From Streptomyces sp. ALI-76-A (GTDB taxonomy: Bacteria > Actinomycetota > Actinomycetes > Streptomycetales > Streptomycetaceae): a stretch of DNA of 64,000 nucleotides. The notes beneath the pieces were generated by a model that ran no database searches, was not told the origin of the DNA, and saw only the letters and a list, made by a program, of their open reading frames with translations. The number at the start of each line of letters is the position of its first letter. Positions within the stretch are counted from its first letter, which is position 1. Of this stretch, positions 42,585 through 52,064 are shown in pieces. Position numbers and translations under genes: made by a program. The stretch lies in NCBI RefSeq assembly GCF_030287445.1, contig NZ_JASVWB010000002.1, positions 558,001 to 622,000 on the forward strand, read 5' to 3'.

Positions 42585-44903
42585 ATGAAGAAGGCGCCCG
42601 GCGAGGAACCGAACGAGTCTCTGACCGTGACGTCACCGAGGAAGTGGGCGGCGGGCGTGCCCGCGGTGGTGCACGCGCTGGAGTACTCCCTGGAGGAGAC
42701 CTCCCCCCGGCGTACCGGGGAGACCCTGCTGACCATGAACCAGGTGGACGGCATCGACTGTCCCGGGTGCGCGTGGGCGGACCCCTCACCGGGTCACCGG
42801 CATCGCAACGAGTACTGCGAGAACGGCGCCAAGCACATCAACGACGAGGCCACGTCTCGGCGCGTCACCGCTGACTTCTTCCGCACGCACACGGTCTCCG
42901 AGCTGAGCCGGCGCTCCGACCAGTGGCTGAACCAGCAGGGGCGGCTCACCGAACCGATGGTCAAGCGGCCGGGCTCCGACTCCTACGAGCCGATCAGCTG
43001 GAACGACGCCTTCGAACTGCTGGCTTCGGAGCTGAGGTCACTCGGCTCCCCCGACGAGGCCGTGTTCTACACCTCGGGCCGGGCCAGCAACGAGGCCGCG
43101 TTCCTTCTGCAACTGTTCGCCAGGGCACTGGGCACCAACAACCTGCCCGACTGCAGCAACCTGTGCCACGAGTCGAGCGGCTTCGCTCTGCACGAGACGC
43201 TGGGCACGGGCAAGGGAACGGTCGGTCTCGACGATCTGCACCATGCCGACCTGATCTTCGTGGTGGGACAGAATCCCGGATCCAACCACCCGCGCCAGCT
43301 GTCCGCGCTGGAGCAGGCCAAGCTGAACGGCGCCCGCATCATCGCGGTGAACCCCCTCCCGGAGGCAGGGCTGCTGAGGTTCAAGAACCCGCAGAAACCC
43401 CGTGGGGTGATCGGCAAGGGCATCCAGATCGCCGACCGGTTCCTGCACATCCGCAACGGCGGTGACCTGGCGCTGTTCCAGGGGATCAACCGACTGCTGC
43501 TGGAGGCCGAGGACGCCCGGCCGGGGAAGGTGCTCGCCCACGACTTCATCCGCACCGACACCACGGGCTTCGAGGAGTTCGCCGAGCACGCCCGCACGGT
43601 GGACTGGAACGACATCCTCGCCGCGACCGGCCTGACCCGCGAGGAGATCGAGCAGGTCCGGGACGAGGTGCTGCGCAGCGAACGCGTCATCGTCTGCTGG
43701 GCGATGGGGATCACCCAGCACAAGCACGCCGTCCCCACGATCCGGGAGTTCGTGAACTTCCTGCTGCTGCGCGGGAACGTCGGCAGGGCCGGCACCGGCG
43801 CCTGCCCGGTCCGCGGGCACAGCAACGTGCAGGGCGACCGCACGATGGGCATCTGGGAGCAGATGCCGGACGCCTTCCTCGACGCGCTCCGGGAAGAGTT
43901 CGGCTTCGACCCGCCGCGCGCCCACGGGCTGGACTCCGTGAACTCGATCAAGGCGATGCGCGAGGGCCGTATCAAGGTCTTCCTCGCTCTGGCCGGCAAC
44001 TTCGTCCGTGCCGCTCCGGACAGCGAGATCACCGAAGAGGCCATGCGCACCTGCCGTCTGACGGCCCACATCTCGACCAAGCTGAACCGGTCCCACACCG
44101 TGTGCGGCGAGACCGCGCTCATCCTGCCGACCCTCGGCCGCACCGAACGGGACATCCAGGCCGACGGCGAGCAGTTCGTCACCGTCGAGAACTCGATGAG
44201 CGAGGTGCACACCTCCCGTGGCCGCCTCCAGCCGGCCTCACCGCTGCTGCTCAGCGAAGTCGCCATTCTGTGCCGGCTCGCCCGCCACACTCTCGACACC
44301 ACGGCGGCCGACATCCCCTGGGAGCGGTTCGAAGCCGACTACGGTGCGATCCGCGACCGGATCTCCCGCATCGTCCCGGGACTGCACGACTTCAACCGGC
44401 GCGTGACACGTCCCGGCGGCATCCGACTGCCGAACCCGGTCAACGAGGGTGTGTACCACAACGCCGTCGGCAAGGCCCTCTTTACCGCCAACGACTTCGC
44501 GATGCTGCGGGCCCCCGAAGGGCACCTCTTGTTGCAGACCCTGCGCTCCCACGACCAGTGGAACACCGTTCCCTACACGTCCAACGACCGCTACCGGGGC
44601 ATCCACGGGAGCCGCCGGGTGGTGCTCGTCAACCCGGAGGACGTGGCCCGACTCGGCCTGACCGAGGGACAACACGTCGACCTGGTCGGCGTGTGGTCCG
44701 ACAGCGCCGAGCGTCGCGCCGAGGACTTCCGTGTGGTCCCCTACCCCACCACCCGGGGCTGCGCAGCCGCCTACTACCCCGAGACCAACGTCCTGGTGCC
44801 GTTGGACAGCGTGGCCGACAAGAGCAACCAACCGACGTCGAAGGCGATCGTGGTCCGCCTGGAGCCCGCCGCCTCCCGGCCGCCGTCCGTGTCCCGGGGC
44901 TGA
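42585..44903 (+). CDS. FdhF/YdeP-family molybdopterin oxidoreductase
   Basis: A 772-residue molybdopterin enzyme. It has CPGCAWADP near the N-terminus, DCSNLCHESSGFALHETLG, GQNPGSNHPRQLSALEQAK, RGNVGRAGTGACPVRGHSNV and the C-terminal cofactor-binding part HDQWNTVPYTSNDRYRGIHG. This is the YdeP group, relatives of formate dehydrogenase H linked to acid or oxidative stress and lacking partner subunits. The usual 4Fe-4S Cys set is incomplete. ATG 42585 has GAGAGG six bases upstream. Confidence 0.88.
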   Translation: MKKAPGEEPNESLTVTSPRKWAAGVPAVVHALEYSLEETSPRRTGETLLTMNQVDGIDCPGCAWADPSPGHRHRNEYCENGAKHINDEATSRRVTADFFRTHTVSELSRRSDQWLNQQGRLTEPMVKRPGSDSYEPISWNDAFELLASELRSLGSPDEAVFYTSGRASNEAAFLLQLFARALGTNNLPDCSNLCHESSGFALHETLGTGKGTVGLDDLHHADLIFVVGQNPGSNHPRQLSALEQAKLNGARIIAVNPLPEAGLLRFKNPQKPRGVIGKGIQIADRFLHIRNGGDLALFQGINRLLLEAEDARPGKVLAHDFIRTDTTGFEEFAEHARTVDWNDILAATGLTREEIEQVRDEVLRSERVIVCWAMGITQHKHAVPTIREFVNFLLLRGNVGRAGTGACPVRGHSNVQGDRTMGIWEQMPDAFLDALREEFGFDPPRAHGLDSVNSIKAMREGRIKVFLALAGNFVRAAPDSEITEEAMRTCRLTAHISTKLNRSHTVCGETALILPTLGRTERDIQADGEQFVTVENSMSEVHTSRGRLQPASPLLLSEVAILCRLARHTLDTTAADIPWERFEADYGAIRDRISRIVPGLHDFNRRVTRPGGIRLPNPVNEGVYHNAVGKALFTANDFAMLRAPEGHLLLQTLRSHDQWNTVPYTSNDRYRGIHGSRRVVLVNPEDVARLGLTEGQHVDLVGVWSDSAERRAEDFRVVPYPTTRGCAAAYYPETNVLVPLDSVADKSNQPTSKAIVVRLEPAASRPPSVSRG

Positions 44904-44933
44904 CCCCGCCCGGATCCCCGGATCCGGCCGGCT

Positions 44934-45348
44934 CCGGTTCGGCTTGCCGATCACGGTCGAGGTGGCCTCCTACGTCGCGTTCATGGGCTACACCCAGCCC
45001 TGGTACTCGGTGCGCGACGTGGAGGCACCGGTCGGTGCCGACATGGGGCACCTCACCTGCTTCCTCCGCGACGGTGACCGCGTGTTCCTCACCTACTCCA
45101 CGACGGGCCGTGGCAACGAGCGGGTCAACGGCTCCCTCGGCCTGCTCGACATGACGCCCTACGGCCGCGGCGAGGCGTGGGAGGACAACCCCGAGGGCTG
45201 GCCCGAGGGGCTCGGTCCGTGCTGGTCCTGGCGCTCGGACGCGGAGGGGAACGCCACCTGGGGGCCGACCGGTCGTCCCGTGCCGCAGTGGACCCGCCCC
45301 GGCGCGACGCCCGTGGAGACCCTCGGCCGCCACAGCCACCACCACTGA
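44934..45348 (+). pseudogene. C-terminal fragment of a DUF899 (thioredoxin-like) protein
   Basis: The frame from about 44934 reads RFGLPITVEVASYVAFMGYT, VGADMGHLTCFLRDGDRVFL, TYSTTGRGNERVNGSLGLLD and MTPYGRGEAWEDNPEGWPEG, the second half of DUF899 proteins. The first ~100 residues with the thioredoxin-like start are missing; the preceding DNA is the end of the molybdoenzyme gene. GTG 44961 could start a short product, but truncation is more likely. Confidence 0.65.
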
Positions 45349-45572
45349 GAGGGCGAGAGCGGACCAGGCGAGCGGGGCGGAACGGACCGGCCGAGCCTTT
45401 CGACGTGATGCTCACGCCCACGCGACGGACGTGTCCTGCTGCCGCGTCACCACAGTCCGTCCCGGACGTCCCCTACCGGCCGGCCCGACCCGGGACGGGG
45501 AGGTATCCCCACCTCCGCTCCGGCGGCTGCCACCATGGGCCCGGCTGGTGCGCCCAGGCAGAGTCTGAGGAC

Positions 45573-46832
45573 ATGAAGGCAACAGTGAAGACCTCGCGGG
45601 CCCGGCTTGTCACCGCCGCTGTGCTCGCTGCCGCCGTCGCGTCCACGGCCCCGGTGTCCGGTGCCACGGCCCCTCCCCGCCCGGCGTCCGCAGCCACCAC
45701 GGACGGCTCGGACGGCTCTGACGGCCGGGTCACCTCGCGCCAGCTCCAACGGGAGGCGGCCCGCGTCCTTGAGGAGGGCGGGTTCGTCGGGGTCACGGTG
45801 CGGGTGCGCGACGGGGGCCGTACGGTACACGCCCGAGCGGGCGAGGCCGAACCGCACACCGGTCGTCCTGTGCCGCGCGGGGCGGAGTTCAGGATGGGCA
45901 GCGTCACCAAGGCGTTCGTGGCCACCGTGGTGCTGCAACTGGTCGCCGAGGCCCGCCTGTCCCTGGACGACACGGTCGAGCGCTGGCTGCCGGGTGTGGT
46001 GAGCGGCAACGGCAACGACGGCAGCCGCGTCACCATCAGGAACCTGCTCCAGCACACCAGTGGCATCCACAACTACGGTCCCGAGGACGACACCGGGAAC
46101 ACCGCGGCCGACTTCGAGCGGACGCGGTTCGATCACTGGGACCCCGAGCAACTGGTCGCCGGCGCGATGCGCCACCGGCCGGACTTCCCGCCCGCACGGG
46201 CCGATGATCCCGAACCCGACTGGAACTACTCCAACCCCGGCTACCTCCTCGCCGGGATGATCATCGAGAAGGCCACCGGGCGGCCCTGGGCCGAGGAGGT
46301 GCGCGACCGCGTCGTCCGCCCGCTCGGCCTGACCGGGACCTACGCGCCCGGCGACGATCCGTACCTGAAGGCGCCGCACGCGCACACCCACCATCTGTTC
46401 CCCGGCTCGGCCACCTGGACGGACACCACGGTCAGGAACATGTCCCGGGCGGACGCGAGCGCTGCCCTCGTCGGCACCGAACGCGACCTGGACCGCTTCT
46501 TCACCGCCCTGCTGGGCGGGCGGCTGCTGCCTCCCGCCCAGCTCGCGGAGATGCGCGGGACCGTGCCCGTCAGCGAGGACTACGACATGGGGTTCCCCGG
46601 CCTGCGGTACGGCCTGGGACTGATGCAGCAGCCGCTGACCTGCGGCGACGACACCTGGGGCCACGGAGGGGACCTGGAGGGGTTCACCGTGCGCACCGGT
46701 TTCACCGCGGACGCGCGCCGCTCGGTCGTCGTCGTCGCCACCGGCACCGGCGGCGGCCTCGAACAGCTTCTCGCGGCCGAGCGCGCCGTCCGCGGACTCG
46801 TGGACCGCGCCCTGTGCTCCGACATCAGGTGA
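45573..46832 (+). CDS. Secreted serine hydrolase, beta-lactamase/D-Ala-D-Ala carboxypeptidase family
   Basis: A 419-residue protein with a Sec signal peptide (LVTAAVLAAAVASTAPVSGA) and the class C/DD-peptidase catalytic motifs: Ser-x-x-Lys in MGSVTKAFVATVVL, Tyr-x-Asn in WNYSNPGYLLAG and HGG in WGHGGDLEGF. It probably acts outside the cell on peptidoglycan peptides or small esters/amides. It is monocistronic, with ATG 45573 chosen for the full signal peptide. Confidence 0.85.
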   Translation: MKATVKTSRARLVTAAVLAAAVASTAPVSGATAPPRPASAATTDGSDGSDGRVTSRQLQREAARVLEEGGFVGVTVRVRDGGRTVHARAGEAEPHTGRPVPRGAEFRMGSVTKAFVATVVLQLVAEARLSLDDTVERWLPGVVSGNGNDGSRVTIRNLLQHTSGIHNYGPEDDTGNTAADFERTRFDHWDPEQLVAGAMRHRPDFPPARADDPEPDWNYSNPGYLLAGMIIEKATGRPWAEEVRDRVVRPLGLTGTYAPGDDPYLKAPHAHTHHLFPGSATWTDTTVRNMSRADASAALVGTERDLDRFFTALLGGRLLPPAQLAEMRGTVPVSEDYDMGFPGLRYGLGLMQQPLTCGDDTWGHGGDLEGFTVRTGFTADARRSVVVVATGTGGGLEQLLAAERAVRGLVDRALCSDIR

Positions 46833-46998
46833 CCCGGCCCCGTTCACGCGGCGGCCTGCCGCGCCGACCGCGGCCCGCGGGCTCGCTCGCCGCCGCCCTG
46901 CGGCACGGCGCCGCCGTCGGGCACCCGGCGCCACCCACACCCGGCTGCCCAGGCATCCCCGAAGGTCGCGCCGGTCGGCAAGAACGCCGCCCGGGCGG

Positions 46999-48165
46999 TC
47001 AGTTCGGCACGGCCGCGGGTGGGGGCGGGGTCCAGCGGCGGGTGCGGGGCACGGTGGCGGAGATGCCGTAGTCCTTCTTCAGGTGCTCCGGAATCGCGTA
47101 GTGCATGACACGGCCGCGGGTGAGGGAGGACAGCTCGAAGACCGTGGTGAGGTGTCCGAGGCGGTCCAGGGCCCAGGCCGCGAACGGGGAACGGTCCTCG
47201 ATGCTCTCCAGGGCCCCGAGCAGGTGGGGTACGGCCTTGACGGCGGTGTCCCAGGGCGTGCGTGCGACGTCGAGCCAGTCGGCGCACGTGTCGCCGATGA
47301 GGTGGCGGATCAGGGCGGAGACGAGGGGATCGAAGAAGGTGCCGGGGACGATCTCCTCGTACAGCGAGGTCAGCTGGCGGGTGAGACGGGCGCCGTCCTC
47401 GCTCGGTCCCATGTGGCGGAGCATGTACAGGTCGAGGAACTGGCGGGCGGAGGCCATGTCCGTGGGCACCTGGCTCTGGTCGACGCCGAGCATCGCGCCG
47501 ACCACCCGCCAGGCGTACAGGTAGGCCTGCGCGCCCTCGGCGCTCATGTGGATGTTCAGCCGGTGCAGGGAGTCCAGCACCAGCAGCGAGAAGAACATCT
47601 GGCCGCCGATCAGGTCCTCCTGGCAGATCGGCACGCCCAGGCTGTCGGTGTCCCAGCGGTCGTCCCGCGCGAGATGGTGACGGATGGAGGCGTGCAGCAG
47701 ACGGACCTTCTGGGCGGCGGGGATGAAGGCGCTGCCGGCTTCGAACGCGCCGGGCTGCATCAGGTGGACGGTGAACTGCCCGGTCTCCGCCATCCGTTTG
47801 GACGGGTAGTCCAGCGCGTGCGTCGTCGCCAGCAGTCTCGCCACGTGCGGGACGAGGTAGCAGGCGGGCATGGCGGCGAAGGACAGCGCCGTGGAGATGT
47901 GCACGTTGTTGTCGATGAAGAACAGCCTGGCTTTCTCCATCTCGCCCCAGTCGACCCAGGCCGGCGGGGCGCCGGTGGCGTGCAGGTACTCCCGCGCCAC
48001 GTCGGGCAGGCCGTCGGGCAGTGGAGCGCCGGCGGTCGAGACGTAGCGCATCAACGTGTTGAACGTGCCTACCTGACCGCGTTCGAAGAGGGTGGCCACC
48101 GTCGCGTCGGCGAGTTCGTCACCGCTGGTGCGCAGGGCGTTCATCGACGCCGTGGTGTAGGTCAT
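46999..48165 (-). CDS. MpaB/DUF2236-family heme oxygenase
   Basis: A 388-residue DUF2236 protein: DWGEMEKARLFFIDNNVHIS, SFAAMPACYLVPHVARLLAT, DYPSKRMAETGQF (Arg124, Thr128), VRLLHASIRHHLARD, PICQEDLIGGQMFFS. The family includes rubber oxygenase Lcp, whose Arg164/Thr168 pair has the same R-x3-T spacing, and MpaB', which cleaves a terpenoid chain. It follows a prenyl-diphosphate synthase on the same strand after 258 bases, so an isoprenoid substrate is plausible but unproven. Confidence 0.8.
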   Translation of the reverse strand: MTYTTASMNALRTSGDELADATVATLFERGQVGTFNTLMRYVSTAGAPLPDGLPDVAREYLHATGAPPAWVDWGEMEKARLFFIDNNVHISTALSFAAMPACYLVPHVARLLATTHALDYPSKRMAETGQFTVHLMQPGAFEAGSAFIPAAQKVRLLHASIRHHLARDDRWDTDSLGVPICQEDLIGGQMFFSLLVLDSLHRLNIHMSAEGAQAYLYAWRVVGAMLGVDQSQVPTDMASARQFLDLYMLRHMGPSEDGARLTRQLTSLYEEIVPGTFFDPLVSALIRHLIGDTCADWLDVARTPWDTAVKAVPHLLGALESIEDRSPFAAWALDRLGHLTTVFELSSLTRGRVMHYAIPEHLKKDYGISATVPRTRRWTPPPPAAVPN

Positions 48166-48423
48166 CACAGGCTCCCGGTCGGAGATCAGGCGAGGTGGGC
48201 AGGGCGGTTGGGCGGGACGGGGGCTGGGCCGGGGCTGCGGCCGGGGATGGGCGTCCGCGCCCGGGAGGGTGGAGGGTCCCTGCCAGGAGGACGGCGGGGT
48301 GCATGCCGTTCAGCTGATGGCGAGGTGGGTGCCGTCCGCCGGATGGCGAGGTGGGAGCCGGTCGTCGGCTGGCGAGGGGTGTGCTGTGCGTCGGCAGGAG
48401 TCGGGTTCCGTCCCGCCCTGTCC

Positions 48424-49482
48424 TCAGTGCCGGCGAACGGCCGCCGCGTGTGCCAGGTGGGTGAGGGCTTGCGCGGCGTGTGCGGGGAGGTCCAGGTCGT
48501 CCAGGGCGCGGGTGGCTTCCTCCACCCGCACGGTGATCATCTGCTCGATCCGGTCGGGTGCCTTCAGCCGGCTCATCACCTCGCGCACCGCGGTCAGGCT
48601 GTCGGGGCCCGCGTCGCGCCGGCCCAGCAGTGTCCGCAGGCGCTCCCGGTCGGCGTCCCCGGCCGCCTTCCAGGTTTCCGCCAGCAGGGCGGTGGGCCGG
48701 TGAGCGCGCAGGTCGTCCGTGTTGGCCTTGCCGGTCAGTTCCGTGTCCCCGAACAAGCCCAGCAGGTCGTCCCGCAGCTGGAACGCCTCGCCCAACGGCA
48801 GCCCGTAGCGCGAGTAGCCCTCCTGCAACCCCTGCCCGGCACCGGCCAGCACCCCTCCGATCAACAACGGCTGCTCGACGGTGTACTTCGCGCTCTTGTA
48901 CCGGATCACCTGTAAGGACTGTGCCGTGTCCGGTTCGCCGCCCGTGCGCAGGAGCTCCAGGCACTCACCCGCGATCAGGTCTCTGGCCAGCGCCGCCCAC
49001 AGCGGGCGGGCCCGGGCCAGGTAGGCCGCGGGCAGGCCACTGGTGGCGAACAGCTGACCGGCCAGCGACATCAGCAGATCCCCCACCAGCATCGCCAGCG
49101 CCCGGGCCGCGGTCGCGCCGCGGGGACGCCCGCGCAGCGCGGCGCGCAGGGCGACGTGCGCGGTCGGTCCACCGTGCCGCAACCGGCTGTCGTCGATGAT
49201 GTCGTCGTGGACGACCGCGGCGGCATGCACCAGTTCCATGGACGCCGCCGCCCGGACCAGGGCGTCGCTGTCGGGCTGACCGGCCGCCCGCCAGCCCCAG
49301 TAGCAGAACGCCGCCCTCAGCCGCTTCCCCTGCGCCACCGCCGCCTCGACCTGATCGGCCACCGGGCCCAGAGCGGTGTCGATGGCGAGCAGCTGGTCCG
49401 TCTCCTGCGCCACGAACCGGCCCAGCACCTGATCGACACGCACCTTCAGGGCGGCCACCTCGTCCCGGTCAGTCACCGTCAC
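48424..49482 (-). CDS. Trans-isoprenyl diphosphate synthase
   Basis: A 352-residue polyprenyl synthetase. First Asp-rich motif DDIIDDS with VVHDDIIDDSRLRHGGPTAH, second motif QLRDDLLGLFGD, plus GKRLRAAFCYWGW and YKSAKYTVEQPLLIGG. It condenses IPP with an allylic diphosphate (GPP, FPP or GGPP synthase; chain length not assignable by eye). GTG 49482 (or 49476) overlaps the end of the preceding small gene by 14 (or 8) bases, so the two are translationally coupled. Confidence 0.9.
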   Translation of the reverse strand: MTVTDRDEVAALKVRVDQVLGRFVAQETDQLLAIDTALGPVADQVEAAVAQGKRLRAAFCYWGWRAAGQPDSDALVRAAASMELVHAAAVVHDDIIDDSRLRHGGPTAHVALRAALRGRPRGATAARALAMLVGDLLMSLAGQLFATSGLPAAYLARARPLWAALARDLIAGECLELLRTGGEPDTAQSLQVIRYKSAKYTVEQPLLIGGVLAGAGQGLQEGYSRYGLPLGEAFQLRDDLLGLFGDTELTGKANTDDLRAHRPTALLAETWKAAGDADRERLRTLLGRRDAGPDSLTAVREVMSRLKAPDRIEQMITVRVEEATRALDDLDLPAHAAQALTHLAHAAAVRRH

Positions 49483-49747
49483 CGGCCCGTCGCGCCAGGA
49501 CCTGCTGGGCGAGGACCTCCAGATGGGCCGGCGGCGCCACCGCGTACCGGTCCACCGCCAGCCGCCCGCGTGCCGCGAGATCCCGCCGCGCGTCAGCAGC
49601 GAGCTCTCCCGTGTCCGAGCGGCCGAGCAACCCCCGCACACTTCCCACGGCCGAGCCCAGGCAGCTCACCGCCAGGTCGGCCAGGCCCGCCGCCAGCAGC
49701 ACCGCCTGCCCGGCCGGTCCCCCGCCCCGTCCGTCCTCCTGCGCCAT
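49469..49747 (-). CDS. Small Ala-rich protein coupled to the prenyl synthase
   Basis: A 92-residue protein (AVLLAAGLADLAVSCLGSAV, DARRDLAARGRLAVDRYAVA, PPAHLEVLAQQVLA). It has an amphipathic N-terminal half and no recognised domain. The ATG at 49747 has GGGGGAG four bases upstream. Direct overlap with the synthase gene argues that it is a real accessory gene of the pathway, perhaps a subunit or helper. Confidence 0.6.
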   Translation of the reverse strand: MAQEDGRGGGPAGQAVLLAAGLADLAVSCLGSAVGSVRGLLGRSDTGELAADARRDLAARGRLAVDRYAVAPPAHLEVLAQQVLARRAGDGD

Positions 49748-50131
49748 GCCGCTCCCCCTGCTCGCCGGCCACCGAGGCGGTGCCGGTCACGCGCCGCCTT
49801 CCTACAGCGTCCCGTCCCGCCCACGGACAGGGCGGAGGAACTCACCATCGGGTGATCACCTCGCAGGTTTGTGCGCCTGTCGAAGGGCGGCGGCAGGGCA
49901 CACATGGATATCTCCCCGCCCGGCTGTCACGCAGTGGGGGGTGTGACGGTGAGGTGTGCGGGCGGTCGGTCCTGCGTCTACGGGTGGGCCGGACGGGCGG
50001 GCGGGTGGAGACACGTGCCGCCAACGGGCTGGCGGACGGGACACGTGCCGCCAGGACTGTCGAATGCGCCGCCTCCCGATCGACGTGAAGGCATAGGACA
50101 GCACACTCCACAACGTCAGGAGCACTCCATC
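49748..50131. other. Intergenic region with a 13-base direct repeat
   Basis: Divergent promoter region. ACACGTGCCGCCA occurs at 50011-50023 and 50041-50053, exactly 30 bases apart (about three helical turns), upstream of the reductase gene. It may be a regulator site. No gene is supported. Confidence 0.45.
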
Positions 50132-50746
50132 GTGACCGTCACCGCGGATATGGCCATCTCTCTGGACGGCTACGTCGCCGGCACCGACATCACCCCCGAC
50201 AACCCGGCGGGCGACGGCGCCGAGGCGCTCTTCGAGTGGATCCACAACCTCGCGAGCTGGCGGCAGCGCCAGAACATGACCGGCGGGGAGGACAACCGCG
50301 ACTCCGAGCTGATGCGCGAGTGGTTCGAGGCCACCGGAGCGGTGGTGATGGGCCGGACGATGTACGACACCGGCGAAGAGTTCTGGGGCGACAACCCGCC
50401 GTTCCGCGCCCCGGTCCTCGTCCTCACCCGCCGCCCTCGGCCGACCCTCGTGAAAGAGGGCGGCACCACCTTCACCTTCGTCACCTGCGGCATCCACAGC
50501 GCCCTCGCCCAGGCCAAGGCCGCCGCCGGGAACAAGAACGTCGACATCGCGGGCGGGGCGAGCACCGTGCAGCAGTACCTCGAAGCAGGGCTCATCGACG
50601 AACTGCAACTGCACGTGGTGCCCACACTCCTCGGCGCGGGGCTGCGCCTCTTCGAGCACCTGAGCACCGCGCCCCGCACGCTTCAGCCGGTCAGGGTCGT
50701 CGGAACGCCCCTCGCCACCCACCTGAAGTACCGCTTCGTGAAGTGA
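50132..50746 (+). CDS. Dihydrofolate-reductase-like (RibD C-terminal) protein 2
   Basis: A 204-residue RibD_C protein: VTADMAISLDGYVAGTDITP, GAVVMGRTMYDTGEEFWGDN, APVLVLTRRPRPTLVKEGGT, DIAGGASTVQQYLEAGLIDE and HVVPTLLGAGLRLFEHL. Only general similarity to the copy at 41067. GTG 50132 lies 10 bases after AGGAG. Its position beside an ECF42 sigma/YCII pair is common for stress-type genes, but no direct link is seen. Confidence 0.85.
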   Translation: MTVTADMAISLDGYVAGTDITPDNPAGDGAEALFEWIHNLASWRQRQNMTGGEDNRDSELMREWFEATGAVVMGRTMYDTGEEFWGDNPPFRAPVLVLTRRPRPTLVKEGGTTFTFVTCGIHSALAQAKAAAGNKNVDIAGGASTVQQYLEAGLIDELQLHVVPTLLGAGLRLFEHLSTAPRTLQPVRVVGTPLATHLKYRFVK

Positions 50747-50911
50747 TCCGACACCGGCCGGCCGTGGCTCCGCGTCGGCCGGCAGCGGCACCGGCACCGG
50801 CACCGGGCGGGGGGGTGCGCCCCGTGCCGTCCGCGGACGGGCCGGAATGCCTGTGGGTTCCGTACCGAACGGCGGCGGAACCATGGCAGGCCCCGGAGCG
50901 AGTGCGGCCGG

Positions 50912-52057
50912 TCAGTGAGAGCGGCGGGCGTTGAGTCGGGCGGCCTGGCGTGTCAGGTGGTTGCGCTCGGCGAGGTTGGGGGCCTTGAGGGCCGCCTCGG
51001 CGTACAGCTGCGCCGCCGTCGCCAGGTCGCCGTCGCGCTCGTGGAGGTACGCCGCGGCCGCGGTGTGGCGGGGCAGGGTGTCGTCCAGCGCCGCGAGCGC
51101 CGCCAGGCCGGCGCGGGGTCCGTCGGCATGGCCGACGGCGACCGCGCGGTTGAGCCGGACGACGGGACTGCCGGTCAGGCGTACGAGTTCGTCGTACCAC
51201 TCGACGATCTGCACCCAGTCGGTCTCCTCGGCGACGGGGGCGTCCGCGTGGAGCGCGGCGATGGCGGCCTGTGCCTGGAACTCGCCCAGCCGGTCGCGGG
51301 CGAGGGCCGCCTGCAGGATCGCGACGCCCTCGGCGATCGACTTCGTGTCCCACCGGCCGCGGTCCTGCTCGGCGAGCGGCACCAGGCTCCCGTCGGGTGC
51401 CGTCCGGGCCGCGCGCCGGGCGTGGTGGAGCAGCATGAGGGCGAGCAGCCCCGCCACCTCGGGGTGGTCGATCGCGGCGGCCAGCTGCCGGGTGAGCCGG
51501 ATGGCCTCGGCGGCGAGGTCGACGTCGCCGCCGTAGCCCTCGTTGAAGACCAGGTAGAGAACGCGCAGCACGGTGGCGACGTCACCGGGCTGGTCGAAGC
51601 GCACGCCGGAGATGGTGCGCTTGGCCCGGCTGATGCGCTGCGCCATGGTCGCCTCGGGCACCAGGTAGGCCTGGGCGATCTGACGGGTGGTGAGTCCGCC
51701 GACGGCGCGCAAGGTGAGCGCGACCGCCGACGACGGTGTCAGCGACGGGTGGGCGCACAGGAAGTAGAGCTGGAGCGTGTCGTCCACCGCGGGCGCGAGC
51801 CCGGGCACCGGCTCCTCCTCGACGAGGTCCTCACGCCGGCGCCGGGCGGCGTCCGCGCGGGTCGCGTCGAGGAACTTGCGCCAGGCCACGGTGACCAGCC
51901 AGCCCTTCGCGTCCCGCGGCGGGTCGGCCGGCCATACGCGGACCGCCTCGACCAGCGCCTCCTGTACGGCGTCCTCGGCCGCCGCGAAGTCGGCTCCGCG
52001 GCGGACGAGGACGGCTAGCACGCTCGGTGTGAGGCTGCGGAGCAGGACCTCGTTCAT
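50912..52057 (-). CDS. ECF42-type sigma factor with C-terminal extension
   Basis: A 381-residue protein. Sigma regions 2 and 4 (FAAAEDAVQEALVEAVRVWP, WLVTVAWRKFLDATRADAAR, GLTTRQIAQAYLVPEATMAQ, RISRAKRTI) are followed by a ~200-residue helical extension with VLYLVFNEGYGGDVDL, IDHPEVAGLLALMLLHHARR and TPR-like repeats near the end. This is the ECF42 layout; the extension is thought to regulate activity in place of an anti-sigma factor. ATG 52057 starts seven bases after the YCII gene, fitting the known ECF42/DGPF-protein linkage. Confidence 0.9.
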   Translation of the reverse strand: MNEVLLRSLTPSVLAVLVRRGADFAAAEDAVQEALVEAVRVWPADPPRDAKGWLVTVAWRKFLDATRADAARRRREDLVEEEPVPGLAPAVDDTLQLYFLCAHPSLTPSSAVALTLRAVGGLTTRQIAQAYLVPEATMAQRISRAKRTISGVRFDQPGDVATVLRVLYLVFNEGYGGDVDLAAEAIRLTRQLAAAIDHPEVAGLLALMLLHHARRAARTAPDGSLVPLAEQDRGRWDTKSIAEGVAILQAALARDRLGEFQAQAAIAALHADAPVAEETDWVQIVEWYDELVRLTGSPVVRLNRAVAVGHADGPRAGLAALAALDDTLPRHTAAAAYLHERDGDLATAAQLYAEAALKAPNLAERNHLTRQAARLNARRSH

Positions 52058-52064
52058 CTCAGGC

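Noticed and set aside
44102..45154. 350-codon frame overlapping the molybdoenzyme and DUF899 remnant
   Set aside because: Out-of-frame shadow, Arg/Pro-rich; both overlapping families are recognisable in other frames.
48181..48423. Repeated GATGGCGAGGTGGG segments as a mobile element end
   Set aside because: Only two or three imperfect copies, no transposase and no terminal inverted repeats.
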